From: Chryseobacterium sp.
GTDB lineage: Bacteria > Bacteroidota > Bacteroidia > Flavobacteriales > Weeksellaceae
Direction of reading: 5' to 3'
DNA: 64,000 nucleotides
Assembly (NCBI GenBank): GCA_031286615.1
Contig: JAITUA010000015.1
Location: 372,001-436,000 of the forward strand
Of the stretch, positions 55,504-64,000 are shown in pieces. The stretch's first letter is position 1; each line of letters begins with the position of its first letter. The position numbers and the translations under genes are program-made. The notes under the pieces were generated by a model, which ran no database searches, was not told the origin of the DNA, and saw only the letters and a program-made list of their open reading frames with translations.

Positions 55504-56382
55504 TTAGAAATAATTTTCTTCCATATCCTGAAGCAGCCCTATATGAGTGGGTTTCCAGCCCAGAAGTTCTTCTGTTTTTGTTCCATTAGCTCTGGCATCG
55601 AATGTAATAAAAAGGGACATCCAGTCAAAATGTACGGTTAGGACATCTCCAGACAATGAACGAACGGGAAGATTTAATTTCTGCCCGATTAATTCTGCAA
55701 TTTTTTTAGTTTCAATACCCTGATCTCCTACAACATTGTAAACCGCTCCTTTTTCTGCTTTTTCCACCGCCAGTCTAAAGGCTTTTGCAGCATCAAGACG
55801 ATGCACGGAAGACCATTGGTTGGTTCCATCTTCAGGATACGCTGAAACTCCGTTTTTAAGGGCCTGTGCAATAATAAAAGGAATAAAACCTTTATCTCCT
55901 TTGTCATGACAGGAAGGAGGGATTCTGATTATAGATCCATTGATCCCTTTTTCTTTAACAAGCTCTAAAATTGATGCTTCCGAAGTACGGGGAGAATGGG
56001 CCGCAGAACTTTCCTCTCTGATAAAGCCGTCAATCTGTGGTAAAGCCAACATTCCTGAGGTTACCACAAGCGGTTTATCAGTGCCCTGTAATACTTCGCT
56101 CATTGCATTAATGGCAGCCTTGTCTACTTCTCCTGCTTTCAGATATTGTGTGAAATCATGAATAAATGCGGTATGGATAACACCATCGGCCTGGCTGGCA
56201 CCTTCTTGTAAAATCTGCAGATCTTCCAGACTTCCTAATAATACTTCTGCACCGGCATCACTGATGATTTTTGCAGATTCTTCCGAACGGGCAAGACCGA
56301 CCACCTGATGTCCTGCATTGATGAGTTCTTGTACAACTGCAGTCCCGATATAGCCTGAGGCTCCTGTAACGAATACTTTCAT
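55504..56382 (-). CDS. NAD-dependent epimerase-like atypical SDR
   Basis: 292 residues with the N-terminal motif GASGYIG and the segment GVIHTAFIHDFTQYLKAGEV, then VVTSGMLALPQIDGFIREES, typical of atypical SDR5 NAD(P)-binding proteins of the YwnB/epimerase-like kind. The usual YxxxK motif is not clear. Likely a reductase or NAD(P)-binding sensor. It stands between two AraC genes and an aldo/keto reductase gene. Confidence 0.88.
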   Translation of the reverse strand: MKVFVTGASGYIGTAVVQELINAGHQVVGLARSEESAKIISDAGAEVLLGSLEDLQILQEGASQADGVIHTAFIHDFTQYLKAGEVDKAAINAMSEVLQGTDKPLVVTSGMLALPQIDGFIREESSAAHSPRTSEASILELVKEKGINGSIIRIPPSCHDKGDKGFIPFIIAQALKNGVSAYPEDGTNQWSSVHRLDAAKAFRLAVEKAEKGAVYNVVGDQGIETKKIAELIGQKLNLPVRSLSGDVLTVHFDWMSLFITFDARANGTKTEELLGWKPTHIGLLQDMEENYF

Positions 56383-56602
56383 TTTTTTATTTTTTTTGTA
56401 TCACAAAGTTCTGTAAATCCTTCAAGGGACATGTAGCCAAATATCAGATTTACGTAGTCAAAAAGTTTCGTAAATGATCATTTGTTTTCATCTTCAGTAC
56501 TGAAGATATTCTCATAAATTTCCCTGTTTTTTTCACCCCAGTTATCCAGAGAATCTATTAATGGAAAGATAGATAGAGTTTTAAGGATATTTTTCTTTCT
56601 TT

Positions 56603-56644
56603 AAAAAAAGCCCGGCAGATGCATGTAATCCGCCGGGCTTTTTT
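56603..56644 (-). terminator. GC-rich terminator of the aldo/keto reductase gene
   Basis: AGCCCGGC (56609-56616) pairs exactly with GCCGGGCT (56632-56639), flanked by A and T runs. Read on the minus strand it follows the reductase stop codon by 4 bp. Confidence 0.9.
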
Positions 56645-56647
56645 ATT

Positions 56648-57508
56648 TTATACATTATCCGCTAAAGTATTCAGTTCATTAAGATCATCCTGATCAAGCC
56701 TGATTTTCTGAGAATCTATATTTTCTTCCAGATGCTGCAGACTTGATGTTCCGGGAATAAGCAGGATATTATCCGCGCGGTGTAAAAGCCAGCTGAGAGC
56801 CAGTTGATGAATACTCACACCCTTACGGTCTGCAATATTTTGAAGCTTCTCCTTCATTGGAGTCATTCCGCCACCTATCGGAAACCACGGAATAAATGCA
56901 ATACCTTGTGATTGGCAATATTCCAGTACAGATTCCCATTGGCGTTCCATTACACTGTAACGGTTTTGTACGGAAACTACATTAAAATACTGTTGGGCAT
57001 GTTTAATTTCGTCAACAGAAACCTCAGAGAGACCGATATGTCTGATTTTCCCTTGTTGCTGTGCTTTGGCAAGGAACTCAAAACTTATTTCAGCAGGAAC
57101 TTTAGGGTCTATCCTGTGCAATTGATAAAGATCGATCCTTTCAAGCTTTAATCGTCGTAAGCTGCCGTCTAATGCATCTTGCAAGTGTTGCGGGCTGGCA
57201 TCGTTGTTAATATCTGCCCAGGGACCAAAACGTACAAGACCTCCTTTTGTTCCTATAATAACATTGTCCTGATAAGGATGAAGGGCTTCCGCTATCAGCT
57301 GTTCAGAAACAAACGGACCATACTGATCTGCTGTATCTATAAAATTAACACCCAATTCTACAGCGCGTTGTAATACGTCTATAGAATTTTGAGGATTCTC
57401 CGGCATTCCGAATAAATCCGGTGCAGTAATACGCATAGCACCATGTCCCATGCGGTTGATTTCCAGGTCGTCACCCAATAAAAAGGTGGATTGAATTGAT
57501 GTGTCCAT
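56648..57508 (-). CDS. aldo/keto reductase
   Basis: 286 residues, an AKR TIM barrel with the tetrad visible: Asp and Tyr in FIDTADQYGP, Lys in IIGTKGG, His in LYQLHRID. The end IPGTSSLQHLEENI is the usual NADPH-binding part. It reduces carbonyls with NADPH. It is 64 bp downstream of an AraC gene on the same strand, likely its regulator. Confidence 0.93.
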   Translation of the reverse strand: MDTSIQSTFLLGDDLEINRMGHGAMRITAPDLFGMPENPQNSIDVLQRAVELGVNFIDTADQYGPFVSEQLIAEALHPYQDNVIIGTKGGLVRFGPWADINNDASPQHLQDALDGSLRRLKLERIDLYQLHRIDPKVPAEISFEFLAKAQQQGKIRHIGLSEVSVDEIKHAQQYFNVVSVQNRYSVMERQWESVLEYCQSQGIAFIPWFPIGGGMTPMKEKLQNIADRKGVSIHQLALSWLLHRADNILLIPGTSSLQHLEENIDSQKIRLDQDDLNELNTLADNV

Positions 57509-57572
57509 ACTATTTTTTTATAGAAACAAAGCTATAGAGATTGTTCCCGGAAGGCAAAGACATTTCAAAGTA

Positions 57573-58445
57573 TTATTTATACTTTTCAAAGGTGTTTCGG
57601 AATTCCGAGGGAGTAATTCCTGCAAACTTCCGGAAAAACCGCGTAAAATAGCTTTGATATTCAAAACCAAGACCAAATGAGATTTCCGAAACACTGTAGG
57701 TGGTATAGCTCAGTAAAGATTTAGCCTCAGCAAATATAAGTTCGTTAATATGCGTTGTGGTTGATTTTCCTGAAGCTTTAGTCACTGCTGTATTCAGATG
57801 GTTGACATGAACGGCAAGAAGATCCGCAAAATCGGATGCTGTTTTCAGTTTAATAGGTTGTAAAGGTAAATCTACCGGAAACTGCTTTCTGAGCATACTG
57901 AAAAATGAACCGGCAATTCTTGAGCTGCCTTTTTCTACCTGATTATCATCCTGCCGTATCTGAAGAGCTTCATGGAAAAGCAAATTTAAATGACTTCTGA
58001 ACAGGTTATCCTTGTCATTGTAAGACAGATCTGCCTCGGTACGCATTCTGGCAAAAAGAACAGAAAGGAAACTTAGCTCTTTATCATCAGGAAAGTAAAC
58101 CGGAGATTTCTGGTTGTTGAACATTTGGTTGGCCAAGCCGTTCAATTCAGTGTTATGACTGATAAAATCATGATCGAATACACAAAAATATCCTTCAGAT
58201 TCAATTTCACGTTTCGGAACAACCCACGAATGAGGAATCAAAGGATTAAGCAAAACCAAAGCAGGCTTATCAACCTCAATAGGAGCCAGGGCACCATAGC
58301 ATAACTGACATGGTGGCCAGCCTTTCGTTACCAGGCTTATCTTATAAAAATCCCTTCGGTTATAAGATTCCAATGTGCATTTATTTTCCCCGATTTTTGC
58401 TACCCGAAATTGTCCTTTTCGTTCTTTTGGTTTTAATGTTTTCAT
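57573..58445 (-). CDS. AraC-family regulator
   Basis: The ATG at 58445 (MKTLKPKERK) is used; upstream residues are not family-like. 290 residues: N-terminal cupin sensor (YKISLVTKGWPPCQLCYGAL, LNPLIPHSW) and C-terminal HTHs (ADLLAVHVNHLNTAVTKASG, SEISFGLGFEYQSYFTRFFR). The pair of Cys in CQLC could be a redox or metal site. The reductase gene follows at 64 bp. Confidence 0.92.
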   Translation of the reverse strand: MKTLKPKERKGQFRVAKIGENKCTLESYNRRDFYKISLVTKGWPPCQLCYGALAPIEVDKPALVLLNPLIPHSWVVPKREIESEGYFCVFDHDFISHNTELNGLANQMFNNQKSPVYFPDDKELSFLSVLFARMRTEADLSYNDKDNLFRSHLNLLFHEALQIRQDDNQVEKGSSRIAGSFFSMLRKQFPVDLPLQPIKLKTASDFADLLAVHVNHLNTAVTKASGKSTTTHINELIFAEAKSLLSYTTYSVSEISFGLGFEYQSYFTRFFRKFAGITPSEFRNTFEKYK

Positions 58446-58466
58446 ATGCAAATTTATACATTTCAA

Positions 58467-58769
58467 TGATGAGTGTGTTGGGGAGTTATCATTATTTTAC
58501 ATCAAATATTATAGAAGTTGAAAAAACACAAACGATTTATTATATCCATCAATTTTAAAATGGGATCTATGAGACTACATACTGAAGAGTGGTATCATTG
58601 CCTTAGAAAAAAATATATTGTCTTGGGAGAAAAAGGGTGGAGATTATTGGACAGGATATCTTATTTGAACAATTTTTACTGTAAAATGGTAAAAATCAAA
58701 AGACACGATCTGGATCTTCGGATTTTAAAACATAGATGAATGATCATTCAGAATAGAATATTAATACAA
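58467..58769. other. 303-bp gap with no convincing gene
   Basis: A 73-codon frame at 58518-58739 lacks any recognisable feature and is not called. Confidence 0.5.
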
Positions 58770-59731
58770 CTAACCTCTTACAGTAGCCAATAAATCATGT
58801 GGATATCCTAAAGAAACGGTACTCAGTTCATCCAGCTCTTTAATATGATCAGCTGTTAACGAAGTGGCATAGCCTTTTAACCCATCCGTAAAATGTTCCA
58901 TGGTACGGGCTCCCAAAATTGGAAAAGCACCTTTAGACACCACCCATGCAAATGCTACCTGACCCGGTGTTGCCCCAAGTTCCTCTGAAATGCTGAAAAG
59001 TTTATCAAGAATATTTTTTGTCTGTTCGTTTCCTGGTACTCTGAACCTGAAGCGAGGGTAATGCGTCCTGCTTCTCCCTTTCTGTATTTTCCTGTCAGTG
59101 TACCTCCGGCTAAAGGTGAATACATCATGGTTCCCAATCCGAATTGCGATGCCATAGGCAAAAACTCACGGTCGGCAGTACGTTGTAATAAATTATATTC
59201 CAGCTGAACAGCAGTTAATTTTGTAGAAGCCGCAATAGCCGATACCTTCCATGCCGGGAAATTTGTTAAGCCCATATACAGCACTTTACCGCTTGTTATC
59301 AGATCTTCCATGCCTCTTATAATTTCATCCATTGGAGTAACTCCGTCATCCAGGTGAGGCATATAAACATCTATATAATCGGTTTTAAGTCGTTTTAAAC
59401 TGGCTTCTACCGCTTGTTTCATCGATTTTCGATTGTTGCCGGTATTGCTTATTTGGGGGTTCACTTTACTGCTTTGGGTGTATTTGCTGCAAGTGATAAA
59501 ATCATTCCGCTGATGCTGTATAAATTTTCCTACCAGTTCTTCAGATTCTCCATATTGGTAAAAGTCAGAGGTGTCTATGAAATTTCCTCCGGCATCTGCA
59601 TAAGCGGATAGTATTTTCAAAGCATCATCCGGAGCTGTTCCGTGTCCTTTTCGTGTCCCGAAGCTTGCTGCTCCCAATATAATTTCACTTGCATACAGAC
59701 CTGTTCCTGTGCCAAATAATTTCTTTTTCAT
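58770..59731 (-). pseudogene. aldo/keto reductase broken by a frameshift
   Basis: The first part (59731 down to about 59035) is a normal AKR with FIDTSDFYQYGESE, ITCSKYTQ and VYMPHLDD. After SGSEYQ the frame shifts: reading one base over gives VPGNEQTKNILDKLFSISEE and on to AFAWVVSKGAFPILGARTM and a stop at 58770-58772, which is exactly the missing C-terminus. So the gene is intact but for one base change near 59035. It could be a real mutation or a sequencing error. Confidence 0.9.
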
Positions 59732-59851
59732 TGTATATAAATTTATAGTGCGAAATTATATATAGGTTTTATATCAATCAAGTACGGCTAAATTCAGCTA
59801 TATGAAAATTAACTTTTTATAACATATATTTGACAAGAAATTCGAGGAGTG

Positions 59852-60199
59852 ATGTACAAGAAAAAGATTCCGGTATCACTGGATTGCGGGCTGCATTTAT
59901 TTATAGAGGTCATTAACGGAAAGTGGAAACTTAGCCTGATATGGTGTATTTATTCTGGAATAAAACGCCCCGGTGAACTGCACAGGAAAATTCCGGATGC
60001 ATCGCGAAGAGTTCTGGATACTCAATTGGGACAGCTGATACAACATGGGATCCTTACGAAAAAAGTTTATGACGAACGTCCCCTTAAGGTTGAGTATGAA
60101 CTTACTTCTTTGGGAGAATCTTTAATAGAAGCCATTAAATATACAGCACAGTGGGGAGAAGATCACCGCGAAGAGCTGGAAAAAATAATAAGATCATAA
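59852..60199 (+). CDS. HxlR-family winged-helix regulator
   Basis: 115 residues from the ATG at 59852. HxlR pattern INGKWKLSLIWCIYSGIKRP, then DASRRVLDTQLGQLIQHG and the wing RPLKVEYELTSLGESL. Cys12 and Cys35 could be redox-sensitive. It diverges from the broken aldo/keto reductase gene (120 bp), a typical regulator/target layout. A -7-like TATATTTG is at 59825-59832, but so close to the start that a short leader is implied. Confidence 0.92.
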   Translation: MYKKKIPVSLDCGLHLFIEVINGKWKLSLIWCIYSGIKRPGELHRKIPDASRRVLDTQLGQLIQHGILTKKVYDERPLKVEYELTSLGESLIEAIKYTAQWGEDHREELEKIIRS

Positions 60200-60256
60200 A
60201 TAAAGGCCGGGAAAAGCAAGAATATTTTTCCTTTAAAAATAAATCAGAGTATAATT

Positions 60257-61111
60257 ATGGTAAATGACTACAAAAAATATGAATTGTTCGGAAAGCCGAT
60301 GATGCAGAAAATTGTATTAACAGCTCCGTTTAAATTTGATTTCCCCGTTGCCGAGCAGGCTTGCTTTCTGTATGTTCTGGAAGGGGAATTTCAGTATCAG
60401 ATGGATGATGATGAAGTGAATATTCCTACGCATTATTCGCTATTCCTGAATTGCATCAGTTCCGGAAAGCAGATTCATAATGCGAAACCGGACAGCAATT
60501 GCCAGATTGTAATTGTGACTTTCTATCCGGATATATTAAAGAAAATTTATGACAGAGAATTACCTTTGCTGCTGCATGCACCTAAGAATGTCGTTTCAAA
60601 CAAATCAAATGAGAAAATAAATAATGATTTCCTGATTCAGAAGTATGTGGAAGGATTGCTGTTCTATTTTGAAAATCCTTCACTCATCAATGAAGATATA
60701 CTGGTGCTGAAGCTGAAAGAAATTATATTATTGTTATCCCAGACTCAAAATGCAGAAGCCGTGCAACTGATTCTCTCACAGCTTTTTTCTCCCACCACAT
60801 ATTCTTTTAAACAGATCATTGAAGCCAATCTTTTTTCCCAGTTAACGATTGAACAGCTGGCAGAACAGAATAACCTGAGCGTGTCTTCATTTAAAAGAGA
60901 ATTTGCAAAACTATACAATGATACTCCAGCCAGTTATATTAAAAATAAAAAGCTCGAAAAAGCGGCAGAGCTCCTTTTGGTTTCAGACCAGCGGATTACT
61001 GAAATTGCCTTTGATTGCGGATTTAATGATCTGGCCACCTTTACCAAAAGCTTTAGTGATAAGTACAATACCACTCCTACCAATTACCGTCATGAGTCTA
61101 AAAAAAAGTAA
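60257..61111 (+). CDS. AraC-family regulator
   Basis: 284 residues: N-terminal cupin-like sensor (FLYVLEGEFQYQMDDDEVNI) and C-terminal HTHs (TIEQLAEQNNLSVSSFKREF, ITEIAFDCGFNDLATFTKSF). It follows the HxlR gene by 57 bp on the same strand, so a single transcript with two regulators is possible. A terminator follows at 61165. The possible targets include the membrane protein and OsmC genes to the right. Confidence 0.93.
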   Translation: MVNDYKKYELFGKPMMQKIVLTAPFKFDFPVAEQACFLYVLEGEFQYQMDDDEVNIPTHYSLFLNCISSGKQIHNAKPDSNCQIVIVTFYPDILKKIYDRELPLLLHAPKNVVSNKSNEKINNDFLIQKYVEGLLFYFENPSLINEDILVLKLKEIILLLSQTQNAEAVQLILSQLFSPTTYSFKQIIEANLFSQLTIEQLAEQNNLSVSSFKREFAKLYNDTPASYIKNKKLEKAAELLLVSDQRITEIAFDCGFNDLATFTKSFSDKYNTTPTNYRHESKKK

Positions 61112-61164
61112 AAAGCTAATGACAGCTTACGGATTATAAATTACATTTTCAATAATGATAACAG

Positions 61165-61198
61165 GCATTCTTAAACAGGTTTTAAGGATGCTTTTTTT
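61165..61198 (+). terminator. rho-independent terminator of the AraC gene
   Basis: GCATTCTTAA (61165-61174) pairs with TTAAGGATGC (61182-61191) with one G-U, followed by seven T. The rest of the 432-bp gap up to 61543 has no gene; it holds a short motif (61217-61263) similar to the segments flanking the OsmC gene. Confidence 0.85.
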
Positions 61199-61543
61199 GG
61201 ACCAAAATATCAAATCTTTGAACTAAATCATAAAATCATTTTCGTGCTTCTGTTGCAATTTTGTACTGTTCCTACAGGAGTCTATTTTATCAGATTATTG
61301 ATAATAAAAAGTAGATATGAAGGTATAGATTGTGTTTTGGTTTAATAAGAGGCAGCTAACAAATGCTTACGATGAAATGTGTTTCTGGGAGCAGAGCAAA
61401 ATTGAATGTTAGAAAAATGATGAATACAGATCATCTTCTGAAAAAGCAGTATTACTAAAGCTTAACAAAAGCAATAGGATGAGCAGCTGCCTCTTTATTG
61501 AGCCAATATTTTATAAAAAGTCATTAACATAAAATAGAAAAAA

Positions 61544-62053
61544 ATGGGTTTATCAAGTTTAGGAATTTTCCACACAGTTATTGGTATTGCAGCGCTTGTA
61601 GGTGCAATCATAGGGTTTATCAGATATGGCAAGATCAATCTTGACGTATTTTCAGGAAGAGTGTATTTTTATGCTACACTCGTTACTTCTGTAACAGCAC
61701 TAGGGATCTCAAAACACGGCGGTTTCAATCCTGGACATGTTTTTTCAATATTCATTATCATTTTAGTATCTGTTGCGTATTTCCTTTATTCAAAAAAGCA
61801 AAGCAGCAAAAGAGCCAGATATTTTGAGAATTTTCTGTTGTCGTTCAGCTTTTTCTTATCACTGGTGCCTACTGTTAACGAAACATTTACCAGAGTTCCG
61901 ATAGGGCATCCTTTGGCGAAGGATATTAAAGATCCGATAATCGGGCAAACACTTGTTGTTCTTTTTATCCTTTTCATTGCGGGATCTGTCTTTCAGTATA
62001 TTAAACAAAAGAAAATAAACACGAAGGTGGTGTCACTTTATACAGAAGAATAA
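61544..62053 (+). CDS. small multi-pass membrane protein, DUF2306-like layout
   Basis: 169 residues with about five membrane segments and conserved-looking polar residues inside them (FHTVIGIAALVGAIIGFIRY, ISKHGGFNPGHVFSIFIIIL). This resembles DUF2306-type predicted membrane proteins, though by eye only. It is 91 bp upstream of the outer-membrane-type protein gene on the same strand and may be co-transcribed. Function unknown. Confidence 0.65.
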   Translation: MGLSSLGIFHTVIGIAALVGAIIGFIRYGKINLDVFSGRVYFYATLVTSVTALGISKHGGFNPGHVFSIFIIILVSVAYFLYSKKQSSKRARYFENFLLSFSFFLSLVPTVNETFTRVPIGHPLAKDIKDPIIGQTLVVLFILFIAGSVFQYIKQKKINTKVVSLYTEE

Positions 62054-62144
62054 TACTCTTTCAGTGTATAAAGAATCAGATTTTTTTAAAATGGGGCCTG
62101 CTGTAAAGACTCTTATATGTTAAATTTTTTAAATAATTAAAAAA

Positions 62145-63146
62145 ATGAAATTCAGATTTATCTTTTTAAATTTAATAATAGTATCGGGCGGAATAAAAGC
62201 TCAGAATATGGTAAGCATGTCTTCTATACATCCTGCGGCAGATACAGTGGGTGTCAGCAAAAAAGAACTTGCAATACGATATCCTGCTTTAAGACAGTTT
62301 GGGGTTTCCGTAAACAGTTATGGTTATAATGATTTTGATGCGAAATTCAATGATAATAATTTGGCAAAGGGAAAGATAAAAACTGAACGCATAAGCTCTT
62401 TTTTCAATACACCGGCTATTCGCTGGAAAAATAACTCGCTTTCTGGAACCGTATATTATACCTATACTTCAACCAAGCTGAAGGATATTACTCATGGGGC
62501 AGATAATGGGCAGTTTTTGCCGGTGACGTCCGATAAGAGTACAATTGACCTGGCACTAAATTATTCCAGGTCAGACATGATCTTCAACCAGCCTATTATT
62601 TACTCATTGGTTGCCAGAGGGATTTCTGACAATTTAAATACTGTCCGGAGGTTCAATTTTAACGGAAGTTTTACCTTACCGCTTAAAAAGAATGAAAATA
62701 CTTCATTCTCTGTGGGTCTTTTGGTACTGGTAGATCCTTCTTCGCCATTACCTGTTGAACCTATCATCAACTATTACCACAAATTTGCTTCGTCAGGTTT
62801 GGAGCTGATAGTTGACCTTCCCAACGGGGCAAATCTGAAAAAAGGAATAGGGAAGAATGCCTGGTTCAGTGTAGGATCCAACCAAACATCTTATACTCTT
62901 TTTTATGATCATCGTAATGATTTTCTTGATGGAAAGATCAGTTATAACACAATTGAGTTGAAAAGCGGAGCCGCCTTTGAATATCTGTTCGCAAAAAATG
63001 TCATGCTGAATGTGGGAGGGGGAATCAACAGCTTTCTGGCTTCAAGAGTTTTCAGAGATGGCGAAAAATACAGCAATGCATCTATAAAAAGCACAACCAA
63101 AAGCTCTCCTTATGTACATGTAGGAGTATCCATGCTGTCTTTTTAA
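62145..63146 (+). CDS. outer-membrane-type beta-barrel protein (DUF6268-like)
   Basis: 333 residues, with a signal peptide (about 1-19, ending IKAQ). The remainder is rich in alternating hydrophobic/polar strands ending in an aromatic tail (VGVSMLSF), as in outer-membrane beta-barrels; the overall layout is like the DUF6268 family. No substrate can be assigned. It follows the membrane-protein gene by 91 bp. Confidence 0.75.
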   Translation: MKFRFIFLNLIIVSGGIKAQNMVSMSSIHPAADTVGVSKKELAIRYPALRQFGVSVNSYGYNDFDAKFNDNNLAKGKIKTERISSFFNTPAIRWKNNSLSGTVYYTYTSTKLKDITHGADNGQFLPVTSDKSTIDLALNYSRSDMIFNQPIIYSLVARGISDNLNTVRRFNFNGSFTLPLKKNENTSFSVGLLVLVDPSSPLPVEPIINYYHKFASSGLELIVDLPNGANLKKGIGKNAWFSVGSNQTSYTLFYDHRNDFLDGKISYNTIELKSGAAFEYLFAKNVMLNVGGGINSFLASRVFRDGEKYSNASIKSTTKSSPYVHVGVSMLSF

Positions 63147-63224
63147 TATTTCAATTTAAATCAATAAGCGGGACCATGATACTGAAGAATACTAAGGTTC
63201 AATTCTATACTCATCCATTATTAA

Positions 63225-63260
63225 TCAAAACCCTGATAGCAACATGCATCAGGGTTTTGA
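63225..63260. terminator. hairpin after the outer-membrane protein gene
   Basis: TCAAAACCCTGAT (63225-63237) pairs exactly with ATCAGGGTTTTGA (63248-63260) around a 10-base loop. The T run lies inside the right arm, so termination may be modest. Confidence 0.7.
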
Positions 63261-63330
63261 GATTGGAAGAAATATAATCGTTCCCAATTGCTCTAAAACA
63301 ATATGGAGAACAGCTACTTATAATTTTTGT

Positions 63331-63409
63331 TTTGAGCTAAATAACCAAATTATTGAGCTTATTTAAAAAGTCTTTTCCTCTGCTGATGCGCAACTTTGTA
63401 ATGTCAATA
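63331..63409. repeat. promoter-region repeat, copy 1 (upstream of OsmC gene)
   Basis: TTTGAGCTAAAT and GCTT/GCAA blocks align without gaps over about 79 bases with 63906-63984. Likely a shared regulatory segment. Confidence 0.6.
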
Positions 63410-63438
63410 ATGACAGATAATTTAACAAATAAATAGAT

Positions 63439-63855
63439 ATGAAACGTACAGCAAAAGCCCATTGGGCTGGGAGTGTAAAAGAAGGTAAGGGCGAACTTAC
63501 TACACAAAGCGAAATCCTTAATAAAACCAATTATAGTTTTAAAACCAGGTTCACAGGAGAAGAGAAAGGGACAAATCCTGAAGAATTGCTTGCGGTGGCA
63601 CATGCAGCATGTTTTACGATGGCAGTAAGCCATTCTTTAACAGAACAGGGATTTGAAGCCGTATCATTGGATACCGAAGCAACCTTATCTATGGAAGGTT
63701 TTGATATCACAGGGATACATCTTTCCATTACTGGTTACGTGCCCGGAATAGATGAAGACTGCTTCCACACCATTACCAAGACCGCAGAACAAAATTGTTT
63801 GATTTCTAAAGCATTAAAAATAAAAATCAGTTCAGAATCACATATTGCATCGTGA
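63439..63855 (+). CDS. OsmC-family peroxiredoxin
   Basis: 138 residues with the OsmC fold and two active cysteines, Cys58 (AHAACFTMAVSH) and Cys120 (AEQNCLISKAL). The family reduces organic hydroperoxides using lipoyl or other thiols. The first residues WAGSVKEGKGEL are the usual OsmC start. It is the rightmost complete gene, and lies between two copies of a conserved promoter-like segment, the second of which probably drives the next gene outside the window. Confidence 0.93.
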   Translation: MKRTAKAHWAGSVKEGKGELTTQSEILNKTNYSFKTRFTGEEKGTNPEELLAVAHAACFTMAVSHSLTEQGFEAVSLDTEATLSMEGFDITGIHLSITGYVPGIDEDCFHTITKTAEQNCLISKALKIKISSESHIAS

Positions 63856-63905
63856 TATTGTTATGCTAAAAAAGTTCTAAACAGACATTGTATCAAATGG
63901 TTTTA

Positions 63906-63984
63906 TTTGAGCTAAATCAACAAACAATTGGGCTTAAATCAAAAACGTTTCTCTTTTTAATCACGCAATTTTACCCTATCAATA
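63906..63984. repeat. promoter-region repeat, copy 2 (after OsmC gene)
   Basis: Aligns to 63331-63409 with roughly 70 percent identity, judged by eye. It lies at the window edge and is likely the promoter region of the next gene. Confidence 0.6.
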
Positions 63985-64000
63985 CATTCGTATAATTTTA

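Noticed and set aside
58518-58739. 73-codon plus-strand frame
   Set aside because: No recognisable features and composition like AT-rich intergenic DNA.
1-64000. CRISPR array or insertion sequence
   Set aside because: No regularly spaced repeats and no transposase or integrase gene were seen in the window.

Overview
ORGANISM. Low-GC DNA whose features point to the phylum Bacteroidota, most likely a Chryseobacterium-like member of the Flavobacteriales (inference from gene families, not from a search). The signs are FecR plus TonB-receptor modules, a type IX secretion (T9SS) C-terminal tail, lipoproteins with clear lipoboxes, weak Shine-Dalgarno signals, promoters of the TTG / TAnnTTTG type, GH97, a bacteriocin-like double-glycine peptide, and many small HxlR, AraC and Crp/Fnr regulators. 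LAYOUT. 1-9.0 kb: a surface-protein operon (FecR-type anti-sigma factor cut by the window edge, TonB-dependent receptor with an STN signalling domain, beta-helix lipoprotein, T9SS-secreted protein, two lipoproteins, one an S41 protease). 9.2-13.1 kb: a small helical protein, a fatty-acid/sterol hydroxylase, and a divergent MarR / UvrA2-like pair around a near-perfect palindrome. 13.1-17.1 kb: beta-propeller phytase with its own TonB-dependent receptor. 17.1-20.5 kb: an NTF2-like protein, Crp/Fnr and TetR regulators, a membrane protein and a JmjC-like cupin. 20.7-23.9 kb: a secreted metalloprotease, an ABC permease and ATPase, and a 54-residue double-glycine-leader, Cys/Gly-rich peptide, the best candidate here for an undescribed small system. 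24-31.3 kb: ordinary metabolic and stress genes (HxlR, luciferase-like monooxygenase, NTPase, DUF6624, YciI, NTF2-like, TPR, DinB, S41 protease). 31.7-41.7 kb: a promoter-headed toxin-delivery operon of VgrG, a TPR protein, a 1589-residue Rhs protein ending in a GIY-YIG nuclease-like toxin domain, and three small downstream genes, at least one of them immunity-like. 41.9-43.2 kb: tRNA-Ser(TGA), then a broken toxin-like fragment with a candidate secreted partner. 43.6-45.7 kb: GH97 alpha-glucosidase. 45.7-46.5 kb: two decayed genes. 46.9-61.1 kb: a regulator-dense accessory region in which five AraC, one Crp/Fnr and one HxlR regulators alternate with SDR, NAD(P)-binding and aldo/keto reductase genes, one of them frameshifted. 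61.5-63.9 kb: a membrane protein, an outer-membrane-type protein and an OsmC protein. HOW THE GENES WORK TOGETHER. Three themes recur: uptake of scarce nutrients across the outer membrane (two TonB systems, phytase, GH97, surface lipoproteins); competition (VgrG-Rhs-immunity operon, a toxin remnant, the double-glycine peptide with its ABC transporter); and many one-regulator/one-oxidoreductase units, likely responding to reactive or toxic small molecules. Several loci (4.1, 43.0, 45.7-46.5, 50.6 and 59.0 kb) show gene decay or chimeras, so the region is evolving actively.
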